Notes: generated by a model from the sequence alone, not told the origin. 64,000 nt of DNA from Enhydrobacter aerosaccus (GCA_903832005.1 CAIKZO010000065.1:1-64000), one strand, 5' to 3'; positions 53,174 through 61,541 are shown, counted from the stretch's first letter. Numbers and translations are program-made.

Positions 53174-53203
53174 GGGAATAGACCCCGACAGGGCCCGGTA
53201 GTG
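53174..53203 (+). promoter_or_regulatory. Candidate ECF promoter upstream of the phosphoesterase/cupredoxin operon
   Basis: GGGAATA (53174-53180), a 16-base spacer and GGTAGTG (53197-53203) lie 26 bases before the ATG at 53230. The element matches the divergent one at 53132-53161 in eleven or more of fourteen bases with the same spacing. It suggests that the sigma factor controls both directions. Confidence 0.7.
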
Positions 53204-53229
53204 CCTCCTGAGTTTCACTGGAGGTTCAT

Positions 53230-54108
53230 ATGAAAAATGTCGACCGTCGCGATTTCCTGAGGCTGTCCGGCGTGGCCGGGGTCACTTTCACCGCAGGCCT
53301 GTTCCCGGGTTACAAGGCGTCGGCGCAGGCTGCCGGCGACTTCCACTTCGTGCAGATCTCCGATACGCACTGGGGCTACAAGGGCCCGGCCAATCCCGAC
53401 GCCGAACACACGCTCGAGAAGGCGATCGTGACGGTGAACGGCCTGGCGCAGAAGCCCGACTTCATCGTCTTCACCGGCGACCTCACCCACACGACCGAGG
53501 ACGGCGCCGAGCGGCGCGCCCGCATGAAGCGCTTCAAGGAGATCGCGTCCGCGCTCAACGTCAAGGACGTGCGCTTCCTGGCCGGCGAGCATGACGCCTC
53601 GCTCGACAAGGGCGCGGCCTTCAAGGAGTTCTTCGGCGCGCTGAACTACACCTTCGATCACAAGGGCGTGCACTTCATCGCGCTCGACAACGTCTCCGAT
53701 CCCGGCGCCAAGCTGGGCGACGAGCAGCTCGCCTGGCTGGCCGCCGACCTCAAGCAGCGCAAGACGGACGACCGCATCGTCGTGCTGACCCATCGCCCGC
53801 TGTTCGACCTCGTGCCGTCGTGGGACTGGGCGACAGCCGACGGCGCCAAGGCGATCGATCTTCTGATGCCATACACCAACGTCGTGGTTTTCTACGGTCA
53901 CATCCACCAGGAGAACCATCACATGACGGGCCACATCGCCCATCATGCGGCGAAGTCGCTGATCTTCCCGCAGGCCGCTCCGGGCAACGCCCCGCGCCGT
54001 CCGCCGCCGCCCGCCTTCGACGCCAGCCTGGCACCGCTCGGCACGCGCGACATCGTCATGGGCGGCAAGCCGCCGGTGATCACCGAGATCCCGGTCACCA
54101 AGGCCTAG
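53230..54108 (+). CDS. Tat-exported metallophosphoesterase
   Basis: A 292-residue calcineurin-like phosphoesterase with a Tat signal peptide (DRRDFLRLSGVAGVTFTAG, cleavage near residue 34). Metal ligands are D45 and H47 (ISDTHW), D84 (FTGDLTH), H188 (LTHRP) and H224/H226 (YGHIHQ). The usual GNHD/E motif is GEHD at 119-122, so the Asn ligand is replaced by Glu; this could change metal preference or activity. It is a likely periplasmic enzyme, divergent from the ECF sigma gene and coupled to a cupredoxin gene 4 bp downstream. The substrate is unknown. Confidence 0.9.
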   Translation: MKNVDRRDFLRLSGVAGVTFTAGLFPGYKASAQAAGDFHFVQISDTHWGYKGPANPDAEHTLEKAIVTVNGLAQKPDFIVFTGDLTHTTEDGAERRARMKRFKEIASALNVKDVRFLAGEHDASLDKGAAFKEFFGALNYTFDHKGVHFIALDNVSDPGAKLGDEQLAWLAADLKQRKTDDRIVVLTHRPLFDLVPSWDWATADGAKAIDLLMPYTNVVVFYGHIHQENHHMTGHIAHHAAKSLIFPQAAPGNAPRRPPPPAFDASLAPLGTRDIVMGGKPPVITEIPVTKA

Positions 54109-54112
54109 TCCC

Positions 54113-54469
54113 ATGAACCGCAGGCATTTCATCGCGCTGCTGATCGTCAGCAGCGCGGCGGAGGGGGTCGTGTGCCTCGCGAAAGCGGCCGGCCCCAATG
54201 AGATTTCGATCCAGGCGTCGAAGTTCGAATTCACGCCAGACACAGTGAAAGTGAAACGAGGCCAGCCCGTCACCTTCGTGCTGACCTCGATCGATCGCAT
54301 CCACGGCTTCAAGATGCCCGACTTCGGTGTCCGCATCGACATCGTGCCGGACCAGGAAACACGGGTCACGATCACGCCGGAGAAGGCGGGTACCTTCGCC
54401 TACTTCTGCGACGTCTTCTGTGGCGACGGCCACGAGGACATGGGCGGCACCCTGGTGGTCGAGGACTAG
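54113..54469 (+). CDS. Periplasmic CuA-type cupredoxin domain protein
   Basis: A 118-residue protein with an N-terminal signal (about 1-25; RRHFIALLIVSSAAEGVVC). Its single cupredoxin domain has the CuA ligand pattern: H64 (IHGFKMPD) and CDVFCGDGHEDM, giving C99, C103, H107 and M110 (C-x3-C-x3-H-x2-M), as in cytochrome c oxidase subunit II and nitrous-oxide reductase. No oxidase subunit, transmembrane anchor or other copper protein is nearby. It follows the phosphoesterase by 4 bp and so belongs to the ECF-controlled unit. It may bind or transfer copper or electrons. Confidence 0.9.
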   Translation: MNRRHFIALLIVSSAAEGVVCLAKAAGPNEISIQASKFEFTPDTVKVKRGQPVTFVLTSIDRIHGFKMPDFGVRIDIVPDQETRVTITPEKAGTFAYFCDVFCGDGHEDMGGTLVVED

Positions 54470-54595
54470 ACCCGCAGCAACCCCGCGCCCGCCCGGCCCC
54501 TCGCCTTGTAGAGGTGCCGGACGAGCGGCGCCTCTGGCACGGCCGGTGTGGGATCTGCCGTCGCCGGAGGCGCTTGCGCATAGTAGGGTCCCCGT
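54470..54595. other. Gap between the cupredoxin and sugar isomerase genes
   Basis: The 126 bp hold no gene, no clear promoter pair and no strong terminator. The last bases before the ATG at 54596 are AGGGTCCCC, which includes a weak ribosome-binding site. Confidence 0.4.
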
Positions 54596-55456
54596 ATGAC
54601 CCTTCCCTCCCTTGCCCTGTCCGTGATCGGCGACGAAGTCGGCCCGTCGCTCGCCGAGATGATCTCCTTCTGCAAGGAGAACGACCTCAGCCGCCTCGAT
54701 ATGCGTACGGTCGATGGCCGCAACCTGCTCGGCATGACGCTGGCGGAAGTCGAAACCATCGCCGCCACCTTGCGGAAAGAAGGCATCGAGGTGCCGTGCT
54801 TCGTCTCGCCGGTCCTGAAATGGGCCGCGCCCGGCAAGGAGGAGACGACCGGCAAGGTCGACTTCGCCTTCGATCCCACGACCTGCCCGATCTCCGATCC
54901 GCTGGCGCACGCTTTCGACATCGCCACCGTGCTGGGCGCGCCGCACATCCGCGTGTTCAGCTACCTGCGCTACCCGGGCTTCGCCGCGACGGACATCGAG
55001 GCGGAGATCGACCGGTTGACCGACCTTGGCGCGCGCCACGACGTCTTCGTCGAGATGGAGAATGAGCCCGTCTGCAACATCGGCTCGGTCGCCGAGCAGG
55101 CGACGTTCTTCCGCGACCTGACCGAAGTGCCCGACTATCTTCGGCCTCTGGTCGACATCGGCAACAGCTGGTCGATCGGCCAGCCGCCGACGGCCGAGGA
55201 CATCGCCTTCCTCGCACCCCGCGTCGACCTGATCCACATCAAGGACCGCGACGTCACCGGCAAACAGGGCACGCCGGTCGGCGACGGCAACGTGCCGTGG
55301 GCGATGGAGCTGAAGCGCCTGCTCGAAGGCGTCACCGGCACCCGCGTGATCGCCAGCCTCGAGACGCATTGCCCGCCCGACGGCCGCAATGCCACAGCCA
55401 AATCTGTGGCAGCCCTGAGGCGAATTGCGGGAGAGATCGGCGCCGAGATCGACTAG
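54596..55456 (+). CDS. Sugar phosphate isomerase/epimerase family (AP endonuclease 2-like TIM barrel)
   Basis: A 286-residue TIM-barrel protein of the xylose-isomerase-like group. VFVEMENEPVCNIGS, LVDIGNSWSIG and LIHIKDRDVTGKQG contain the conserved E, D and H metal-binding residues. Family members isomerise or epimerise sugars or 2-keto acids such as hydroxypyruvate. It starts with MTLPSLALSVIGDEVG and is followed 9 bp later by a PhzF-family gene, which suggests an operon. The substrate is not known. Confidence 0.88.
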   Translation: MTLPSLALSVIGDEVGPSLAEMISFCKENDLSRLDMRTVDGRNLLGMTLAEVETIAATLRKEGIEVPCFVSPVLKWAAPGKEETTGKVDFAFDPTTCPISDPLAHAFDIATVLGAPHIRVFSYLRYPGFAATDIEAEIDRLTDLGARHDVFVEMENEPVCNIGSVAEQATFFRDLTEVPDYLRPLVDIGNSWSIGQPPTAEDIAFLAPRVDLIHIKDRDVTGKQGTPVGDGNVPWAMELKRLLEGVTGTRVIASLETHCPPDGRNATAKSVAALRRIAGEIGAEID

Positions 55457-55465
55457 AACGCGCAC

Positions 55466-56326
55466 ATGCGCACATTCCAGTTCGTCACCGTCGACGTCTT
55501 CACCGACAGCCGCTTCGGCGGCAATCCGCTGGCCGTCTTCCCCGACGCCCAAGGCATGACCGACGCAGAAATGCAGTCGCTCGCCGCCGAGTTCAATCTC
55601 AGCGAGACGACCTTCGTGCTGCCGCCGGCCGACAAGGCCAACACCGCCCGCGTGCGCATCTTCAACCGCAAGAGCGAGATGCCGTTCGCCGGCCATCCCA
55701 ATGTCGGCACCGCCTGGGTGCTGCGCGACCGTGGCGCCAGGCTGCGCTTCGAGGAGATTGCCGGCCTGGTCGAGGTCGAGATCGCCGACGACAAGCCCAC
55801 CATCGCCGCGCCTCAGCCGCTGCAGCTCGGTGCCGAGATGCCGGCTGACCTGCTGGCGAACTGCGTCGGTATCACGACCGGCGACGTCATCGTGAAGAAC
55901 CACCGGCCGGTGCTGGCGACCGTCGGCAACTCTTTCGTGATCGCCGAGGTCACCGGTGAAGCCCTCACCCGCGCGGTGCCCGATCTCGGCCGCATCCGTG
56001 AAGCGCACAAGATCTACGACGCGCCCGGCCCCGGCCGCCTGCCGCTCTATCTCTACGCGCATAACGGAGACCGCGTGCGCACCCGCATGTTCTCGCCGAT
56101 GTCGGGCACGGTCGAAGACCCCGCGACCGGAAGCGCCGCCACGCCGCTCGCGGCGCTGCTGCTTTCCCAGAAGAAAGACACTGAGCACAAGGTCACAATC
56201 GTGCAGGGCGTCGAGATGGGCCGGCCGAGCCTGCTGCTCTGCACCGCGCGACGCGGCGCCGACGGCATCCGCGCCACGGTGGGCGGCGGCTGCGTGCCGG
56301 TGCTGAAAGGCGAAGTCTCGCTATAG
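55466..56326 (+). CDS. PhzF family isomerase
   Basis: A 286-residue diaminopimelate-epimerase-fold protein of the PhzF group. The N-terminus FQFVTVDVFTDSRFGGNPLA is the family signature, and PFAGHPNVGTAWVL and GTVEDPATGSAATPLAAL provide the catalytic Glu and substrate loops. PhzF isomerises trans-2,3-dihydro-3-hydroxyanthranilate in phenazine-making bacteria, but most homologues have other roles. No other phenazine genes are here. Its last 6 bases overlap the convergent GST gene. Confidence 0.9.
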   Translation: MRTFQFVTVDVFTDSRFGGNPLAVFPDAQGMTDAEMQSLAAEFNLSETTFVLPPADKANTARVRIFNRKSEMPFAGHPNVGTAWVLRDRGARLRFEEIAGLVEVEIADDKPTIAAPQPLQLGAEMPADLLANCVGITTGDVIVKNHRPVLATVGNSFVIAEVTGEALTRAVPDLGRIREAHKIYDAPGPGRLPLYLYAHNGDRVRTRMFSPMSGTVEDPATGSAATPLAALLLSQKKDTEHKVTIVQGVEMGRPSLLLCTARRGADGIRATVGGGCVPVLKGEVSL

Positions 56327-57244
56327 CGCCGCGATGACGAAACCCGCGCGCGGGAAGTGGACGACCACGTCGCCCACCCGCTCGTCGCTGCGCTTGATCG
56401 CGACCCGGTTGGGCGTCAGCCCTACGAGTTCGCCCACGACCGGTACCTTGCCGGTATCATCTGGCGTGACGCTGACCCTCTGTCCTGCCTTCAGGCCGCT
56501 CGGATCCTTGTCGTCGACCTTGGTTGCCTCGGGCGTCGCGGCCTTGGCGACGTCGAGCGCCTCGACCGCCGTCATCGGCGAGGGGTTGCCGCTGCCGAAC
56601 ACCTTCATGCGCTGCGACCATTCGACGAGCTTGGGCAACCGGTCGAGCGGTGACGGCGAATCGCCCTGGCCCATGCGGACCTGCAGGAACCACACCGGAT
56701 TGTAGAGCGCGCAATCGGCCAGGCTCGGCACGGCGCCGAGCAGGAACGGCCGCCCATCACGCAGCATCTCTTCCGCCAGCACGAGGTGGCCATAGGTCTG
56801 CTCGCGGGCGAACGGCGCCGCGGCCTTGAGCTTCGCGGCATCGAACGAGCGGCCGGAGAATTCGCTGCGGTCCTTCTGGAACGATTCGGGCAGCTTGTCG
56901 CCGATCGCGCCCATCACCACGCCGACGGCGGCCCAGAAAATGTTGCGGTCGATCCACATCGCGAGCGCCCGCGCCTCGCCTTCCTGGCCCACCGGCAGGA
57001 GATGCGGCTCGGGCGTGCGGCGCTCGATCTCGAGCATGATGAGCTGCGTGTCGCAGTAAACGTCGGCGCCGATCTGCAGCACCGGCGTCTTGCGATAGCC
57101 TCCGGTCAACGGCATCAGGTCGGGCTTGGGCATCATGTTGGGGATCTCGACCGACTTCCAGGCGAGCTGCTTGATGCCGAAGGCGACGCGCACTTTTTCG
57201 GAGAAGGGCGAGTTGGCGTAGTGATGGAAAATAAGATCGGTCAT
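56321..57244 (-). CDS. Glutathione S-transferase family protein with C-terminal extension
   Basis: A 307-residue protein. The N-terminal thioredoxin-like domain (about 1-78) has [20 protein letters not shown], with a conserved Ser12 in place of a Cys, and [20 protein letters not shown]. The helical GST domain is at about 90-215. An extra C-terminal segment of about 85 residues (after [11 protein letters not shown]) is beta-like with a compact Gly/Asp pattern ([20 protein letters not shown]) and ends with [15 protein letters not shown]. It overlaps the rpe start by 4 bp. The specific GST class is not determined. Confidence 0.88.
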   Translation of the reverse strand: MTDLIFHHYANSPFSEKVRVAFGIKQLAWKSVEIPNMMPKPDLMPLTGGYRKTPVLQIGADVYCDTQLIMLEIERRTPEPHLLPVGQEGEARALAMWIDRNIFWAAVGVVMGAIGDKLPESFQKDRSEFSGRSFDAAKLKAAAPFAREQTYGHLVLAEEMLRDGRPFLLGAVPSLADCALYNPVWFLQVRMGQGDSPSPLDRLPKLVEWSQRMKVFGSGNPSPMTAVEALDVAKAATPEATKVDDKDPSGLKAGQRVSVTPDDTGKVPVVGELVGLTPNRVAIKRSDERVGDVVVHFPRAGFVIAAL

Positions 57245-57903
57245 GAACGAAGCGCCTTTATGTTGGCTGCATATTTGGAGGGGCCGCCCGTGAACACGGC
57301 GGTGCCGGCGACCAGCGCATCGGCGCCGGCGGCGATGCAGCGTTTGGCCGTCTCCGGATTGACGCCGCCATCGACCTCGAGATCGATCGGGCGTCCCGTC
57401 GCATCGATCAGCTTGCGGATCGCCGCGATCTTGGGAAGCTGGCTTTCGATGAAGGCCTGCCCGCCGAAGCCCGGATTGACGCTCATCACCAGCACGAGAT
57501 CGAGCAGGTCCATCACATTGTCGAGCACGGACACCGGCGTCGCGGGATTGAGCACCAGTCCCGCGCGCTTGCCGAGGCTCTTGATGTGCTGGATCGAGCG
57601 ATGGACGTGCGGCCCCGCCTCCGGATGGAACGACAGCCCGTCAGCGCCCGCCTCGGCGAAGGCCGTGATCAGCGGATCGACCGGCGTCACCATCAGGTGC
57701 ACGTCGAAGCGCTTCTGGCTGTGCTTGCGCACCGCTTTCATCACCATCGGTCCGATCGTGAGATTGGGCACGAAGTGATTGTCCATCACGTCGACATGGA
57801 TCCAGTCAGCGCCCGCGGCATCGACCGCCTCGACCTCGGCACCGAGTGCGGCGAAGTCGGCAGACAGGATCGACGGGGCGATGCGAACCGATTGTTGCGT
57901 CAT
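57241..57903 (-). CDS. rpe: Ribulose-phosphate 3-epimerase
   Basis: A 220-residue TIM-barrel enzyme of the pentose phosphate or Calvin cycle. It shows [77 protein letters not shown] and [20 protein letters not shown]. It overlaps the GST start by 4 bp. The ATG at 57903 has no strong ribosome-binding site. Confidence 0.97.
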   Translation of the reverse strand: MTQQSVRIAPSILSADFAALGAEVEAVDAAGADWIHVDVMDNHFVPNLTIGPMVMKAVRKHSQKRFDVHLMVTPVDPLITAFAEAGADGLSFHPEAGPHVHRSIQHIKSLGKRAGLVLNPATPVSVLDNVMDLLDLVLVMSVNPGFGGQAFIESQLPKIAAIRKLIDATGRPIDLEVDGGVNPETAKRCIAAGADALVAGTAVFTGGPSKYAANIKALRS

Positions 57904-57935
57904 GTGAGCGTCATGTGAGCCTCAGGTTCCCCTTA

Positions 57936-58823
57936 TCAGGTGCCAGGACGCGTCGGCGCTTCCCACCCTTTGCGGCGGAAAGGATTGAGCGGGAACGTGC
58001 CGAGCGGCTTGAACTCCTTCGAGAAGAAATGCAGCTCCTCGAGTGCCAGTTGCACGTTGCGCTGGTCGACGTGGCCTTCGACCTCGGCGTAGAACTGCGC
58101 CTGCTCGAAATGCGCGCCCGACAGATAGCTCTCGAGCTTCACGATGTTGACGCCGTTGGTGGCAAAGCCGCCGAGCGCCTTGTAGAGCGCGGCCGGCACG
58201 CTCTTCACGCGGAAGAGGAACGCGGTCATGCAGGGCACGGTCCGCCAATCGGTCTTCCGCTCCTCGCGGCTGAACACCAGCATGCGCGTGGTGTTGTGGT
58301 CGGCATCCTCGATGTTCTTGGCCAGCACCTTCAGCCCGTAGATGCGCGCGGCCAGCGACGAGGCGATCGCGCCGACATGCGGATCGCCGATTTCGGCGAT
58401 CTCGCGCGCGGCGCCCGCGGTGTCCGCGTGGACCACCGGCTCGAAGCGATGCTTCTTCAGGAAGTTGCGGCACTGGGCCAGCGCCTGGACGTGGCTCTTC
58501 ACCGGCTTGATCGTCTTCAGCGAAGCGCCCGGCAGGGCCACCAGGCAGTGCTCGACCCGCTGGAAATGCTCGGCCACGATCTTGAGCTTGGTGTGCGGCA
58601 GCAGGCTGTGCAGGTCGGCCACCCTGCCCGCGATCGAGTTCTCGACCGGGATCATCGCCAGCCCGGCCTTATCCGCCTGGACGGCCGCCATGGCCGTTTC
58701 GAACGTCGGACAGGGCAGGGTCGTCATGTCGGGAAAGGCCGCCCGGCAGGCCATGTCGGAATTGGCGCCGGCCTCGCCCTGGAAGGCGATGATGTTTCCC
58801 GCCGCCACCTTAGCCTTCGCCAT
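57936..58823 (-). CDS. pheA: Prephenate dehydratase
   Basis: A 295-residue enzyme forming phenylpyruvate. The catalytic domain (about 10-190) has IAFQGEAGANSDMACRAAFP, PVENSIAGRVADLHSLL and the core ADTAGAAREIAEIGDPHVGA, and the C-terminal ACT domain (about 205-285; CMTAFLFRVKSVPAALYKAL and ESYLSGAHFEQAQFYAEVEG) senses phenylalanine. There is no chorismate mutase part, as usual in alphaproteobacteria. The start at 58823 matches the family N-terminus and the longer frame upstream is spurious. It is divergent from cytochrome c. Confidence 0.96.
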   Translation of the reverse strand: MAKAKVAAGNIIAFQGEAGANSDMACRAAFPDMTTLPCPTFETAMAAVQADKAGLAMIPVENSIAGRVADLHSLLPHTKLKIVAEHFQRVEHCLVALPGASLKTIKPVKSHVQALAQCRNFLKKHRFEPVVHADTAGAAREIAEIGDPHVGAIASSLAARIYGLKVLAKNIEDADHNTTRMLVFSREERKTDWRTVPCMTAFLFRVKSVPAALYKALGGFATNGVNIVKLESYLSGAHFEQAQFYAEVEGHVDQRNVQLALEELHFFSKEFKPLGTFPLNPFRRKGWEAPTRPGT

Positions 58824-59015
58824 ATCCCCAGCTCCCCTTGTCGACCCTGTCTTGCGGCCCGTGTCAGCACCCGTGTTGTCGCCAAAAACCCCGCAAAATC
58901 CGTGACTTGCGACGTTCCGCCGCGCGAGCCGGGCGCAGCGATCAAATACTACTGGCGATGCTCCGGGCGTGCTACAGCAACGTCCGAAAATTCGCTGCTG
59001 CGGGATCATAGTTCT
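58824..59015. other. Gap between pheA and the cytochrome c gene
   Basis: The 192 bp separate two divergent genes and presumably hold both promoters. I saw no clear pair of promoter boxes. There is no obvious leader-peptide or attenuator for pheA, and no strong hairpin. Confidence 0.4.
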
Positions 59016-59588
59016 ATGGCCAATTTCAATACGGTTGCCGGCTGCTTTCTGGCCTCGGCGCTCTTCGCCCTGGTTGTCGGCAAGGTCTCCAATGCTGTCG
59101 TCGATCCGCACCACCTGGAAAAGCCCGCGCTCGCGGTGACCGACGAAGCGCCGGCGGAAGCCGCCGCTCCGGCCGCCGTCGAACTGGCGCCGATCGGGCC
59201 GAAGCTCGCGAGCGCCAAGGTCGACCATGGCAAGGCGCTGTTCCAGCAGCAGTGCTTCACCTGCCACACGATCGACAAGGGCGGCATCAACAAGGTCGGC
59301 CCCAACCAGTGGAACCTGGTCGGTCGCAAGAAGGCCAGCGAGCCCGGCTTCTCCTATTCGTCGGGCATGCAGGCGATGGGCGGCAGCTGGACCTATGAAG
59401 ACATCAACCATATGATCTTCAAGCCGCTCGCCTTCGTGAAGGGCACCAAGATGGCCTTCGCCGGCCTGGCCAAGGAACAGGATCGCGCCGACGTCATCGC
59501 CTATCTGCGGACGATGAACGACAGCCCGCCGCCGCTGCCCGAGGCGGGCGCCGCGCCTGCTCCCGCGGCTGCTCCCGAAAAGAAGTAG
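59016..59588 (+). CDS. Membrane-anchored cytochrome c (CycM/c552-like)
   Basis: A 190-residue protein with an uncleaved or anchor-type N-terminal helix (GCFLASALFALVVGKVSNAV) and a class I cytochrome domain at about 65-170. The heme motif is C80-F-T-C83-H84 (QQCFTCHTI), and the axial Met is probably M146 (GTKMAFAG). The linker (about 35-65) and the C-terminal 20 residues are Ala/Pro/Glu-rich. It resembles CycM of Bradyrhizobium, which carries electrons from the bc1 complex to the cytochrome aa3 oxidase. The start at 59016 is ATG. Confidence 0.93.
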   Translation: MANFNTVAGCFLASALFALVVGKVSNAVVDPHHLEKPALAVTDEAPAEAAAPAAVELAPIGPKLASAKVDHGKALFQQQCFTCHTIDKGGINKVGPNQWNLVGRKKASEPGFSYSSGMQAMGGSWTYEDINHMIFKPLAFVKGTKMAFAGLAKEQDRADVIAYLRTMNDSPPPLPEAGAAPAPAAAPEKK

Positions 59589-59603
59589 ACGACCGGAGAC
59601 GGC

Positions 59604-60383
59604 GTGACCGGATCGGTTCCGACCGAACTGGTCGCTCTCGCTCACTCCCTGGCCGACGCCGCGCGTCCGATCGCGGCGCGTTATTTTCGCACGCCCATCA
59701 AGGTCGACGACAAGAGCGACGCGAGCCCCGTCACGATCGCCGATCGTGAGGCCGAGACCGCGATGCGCGACCTGCTGACAAAGCACGTGCCGCAGCACGG
59801 CGTGTTCGGCGAGGAGCATGGCGCGGTGCGCACCGACGCCGAGTATGTGTGGGTTCTCGATCCGATCGACGGCACCAAGGCCTTCATCACCGGCCTGCCG
59901 ATCTTCGGCACGCTCATCGCGCTGCTCCGTCACGGAAAGCCCGTGATGGGCATCATCGACCAGCCGATCCAGAAGGAACGCTGGCTGGGCGTCGAGGGTA
60001 CGCGCTCGACGTTCAACGGCACGCCGATCAGCACACGCGCCTGCCGCGACCTCGCCGACGCCTACATGTATTCGACCGCGCCCAACATGTTCGCTGGCGC
60101 CGAGGCGCAGCGCCACGAACAGCTCGCCGATAAAGTGAAGCTCTTCCGCTGGGGTGGCGACTGCTACGCCTACGGCCTGCTGGCCTCGGGCCATGTCGAC
60201 CTCGTGGTCGAGAGTTCGCTGAAGCTCTACGACTTCGCCGCCCTTGCGCCCGTGATCAAAGGCGCCGGCGGCACGATCACCGACTGGCAGGGCAAGGAAC
60301 TCGACATGCAGTCCGACGGCGCGGTGATCGCGGCCGGTGACGCGGCGCTCCATCTCGCTGCGATGGATATGCTGACCGCCTAA
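59604..60383 (+). CDS. Inositol monophosphatase family protein, HisN-like histidinol phosphatase
   Basis: A 259-residue IMPase-family enzyme. Motif A is FGEEHGAV with the metal-binding Glu, the DPIDGTKAFITGLPIFG motif (acidic ligands) follows, and WGGDCYAYGLLASGHVDLV is the second metal motif. The TKAFITG and ASGHVDLV variants resemble actinobacterial and alphaproteobacterial HisN, which removes phosphate from histidinol phosphate. The start is GTG at 59604, 15 bp after the cytochrome c stop. Inositol or sulfite-derived substrates are alternatives. Confidence 0.88.
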   Translation: MTGSVPTELVALAHSLADAARPIAARYFRTPIKVDDKSDASPVTIADREAETAMRDLLTKHVPQHGVFGEEHGAVRTDAEYVWVLDPIDGTKAFITGLPIFGTLIALLRHGKPVMGIIDQPIQKERWLGVEGTRSTFNGTPISTRACRDLADAYMYSTAPNMFAGAEAQRHEQLADKVKLFRWGGDCYAYGLLASGHVDLVVESSLKLYDFAALAPVIKGAGGTITDWQGKELDMQSDGAVIAAGDAALHLAAMDMLTA

Positions 60384-60401
60384 CGAACACACGGTTCGTT
60401 A

Positions 60402-60467
60402 CTTTCGGTAACCGTTAAAATAACGAAAGCATAGCGGGCGACCCGAGGGCAGTTACCGCCGGGTAAC
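60402..60467. repeat. Inverted repeats in the hisN/ATP-grasp gap
   Basis: The 171-bp gap (60384-60554) contains CTTTCG (60402-60407) with CGAAAG (60424-60429), the palindrome CGGTAACCG (60406-60414), and GTTACC-GCCG-GGTAAC (60452-60467). GTTACC or GGTAAC occurs three times. The last hairpin is followed by GCTTTTG, which gives a weak terminator. Whether a protein binds GGTAACC is unknown. Confidence 0.45.
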
Positions 60468-60554
60468 GCTTTTGAATACGGAAATAAATAGGGAAGTGAC
60501 GCGCGCAGGGTCATGACGCACGAGTTTACGCCAACTCCGCCCGAAGCCTGACTT

Positions 60555-61541
60555 ATGGTCGCTACTTGCATCACGTGCGTTGCCATTGCGTGCCGAGTGA
60601 GATATCGCCCACGCGTGGGAGCCAAGCTGGTCCTCTATCTGCTCGCCCTGCGCGAGCGTCTGCGAGAGGTTCGAGCATTCTTCCGCTCGCCCCTGCGTGT
60701 GTCTTTCGCCACGCCAGCCCAGCCGTCGACGGCACGCGTGCTCCTCTACGGCGTCCCCTTTGCCGACTGGAATGCGACCTTGTCCGATGGCGCCCTATGG
60801 CGCGACGTAAAGGGTGTCGGGCACGTCTGGCGCCTGCCAGCTTTGCCAGTTCTCGCCGCGCCGATCGCGGGCCCTCCCGGGATCGTCATTCCGATCAAGA
60901 CCGGTCATGCGAGACACCTGCCGCGCGGCTGGCGTGCGCTCGCGCCAAACAACGTCTCGATCCAGGCGCTCGGCAATAAGATTCGCTTTGCCACCTACAT
61001 GACCGCGCACAGCTTCGACGATGCGTGCCCTGCCACCTATGCCGGGCCGGACGACGCGGTGTTCCCCTGCGTACTGAAGCTCGCCGACCGCTCCGCTAGT
61101 TGGGGGGTCACTGTTGCGCACTCGCGGGCCGAACTCGACGCGCTACTCGAGAGTCCCACTTACAGCGGCTGCGCCTGCACTCTGCAGGCGTTGGTTCCGG
61201 GTCCAACCGAGTACGCGACCTACTGCGTCTGCAAGGACGGCGCGATCCTGTGGCACTGCACCTTCGTGACCGAAGTGGCGGGGCCGGAGACGATCAAGTC
61301 GGAAGATACTGTCCTCAGCCGCTGTAAAATAGAGACGCCCACGCCGATCGTCCGCGCGATCGAAAGGGTGCTGGCGCCGCTGGCCTACAGCGGGCCCTGC
61401 AACCTCGACTACAAGCTTGCGCCCGATGGCACGATCCGTATCTTCGAGATCAATCCGAGATTGGGCGGCACCTTGATGATGCCGCAATATGGCGCGGAGT
61501 TGAGGCAGGCGCTCAACACCATTGTCGCCAATGCGACGTAA
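60555..61541 (+). CDS. ATP-grasp domain protein, function unknown
   Basis: A 328-residue protein with an ATP-grasp-like C-terminal half. PCVLKLADRSASWGVTVAHS supplies an ATP-binding Lys (about K175), and IRIFEINPRLGGTLMMPQY near 295-311 has the conserved Glu and Asn that hold Mg-ATP. The N-terminal 60 residues look basic and membrane-near (LVLYLLALRERLREVRAFF), but I see no signal peptide. No relation to a known amino-acid ligase or carboxylase is recognisable. The C-terminal codons lie inside a 25-bp tandem repeat. The ATG at 60555 lacks a clear ribosome-binding site, so the start is uncertain. Confidence 0.7.
   Translation: MVATCITCVAIACRVRYRPRVGAKLVLYLLALRERLREVRAFFRSPLRVSFATPAQPSTARVLLYGVPFADWNATLSDGALWRDVKGVGHVWRLPALPVLAAPIAGPPGIVIPIKTGHARHLPRGWRALAPNNVSIQALGNKIRFATYMTAHSFDDACPATYAGPDDAVFPCVLKLADRSASWGVTVAHSRAELDALLESPTYSGCACTLQALVPGPTEYATYCVCKDGAILWHCTFVTEVAGPETIKSEDTVLSRCKIETPTPIVRAIERVLAPLAYSGPCNLDYKLAPDGTIRIFEINPRLGGTLMMPQYGAELRQALNTIVANAT

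Noticed and set aside
54095..56188. Open frame of 697 codons on the minus strand across the cupredoxin, isomerase and PhzF genes
   Set aside because: All of it lies antisense to three well-supported plus-strand genes, and its composition is that of a codon-bias shadow.
55466..56326. Phenazine biosynthesis locus
   Set aside because: Only a PhzF-family isomerase is present; no phzA-G genes are near, and the family is mostly unrelated to phenazines.
57936..60392. Long open frame of 818 codons on the minus strand across pheA, the cytochrome c gene and the hisN-like gene
   Set aside because: Only its last 295 codons form a known protein (pheA from 58823). The rest runs antisense to clear genes and has no domain; long antisense frames are expected in high-GC DNA.
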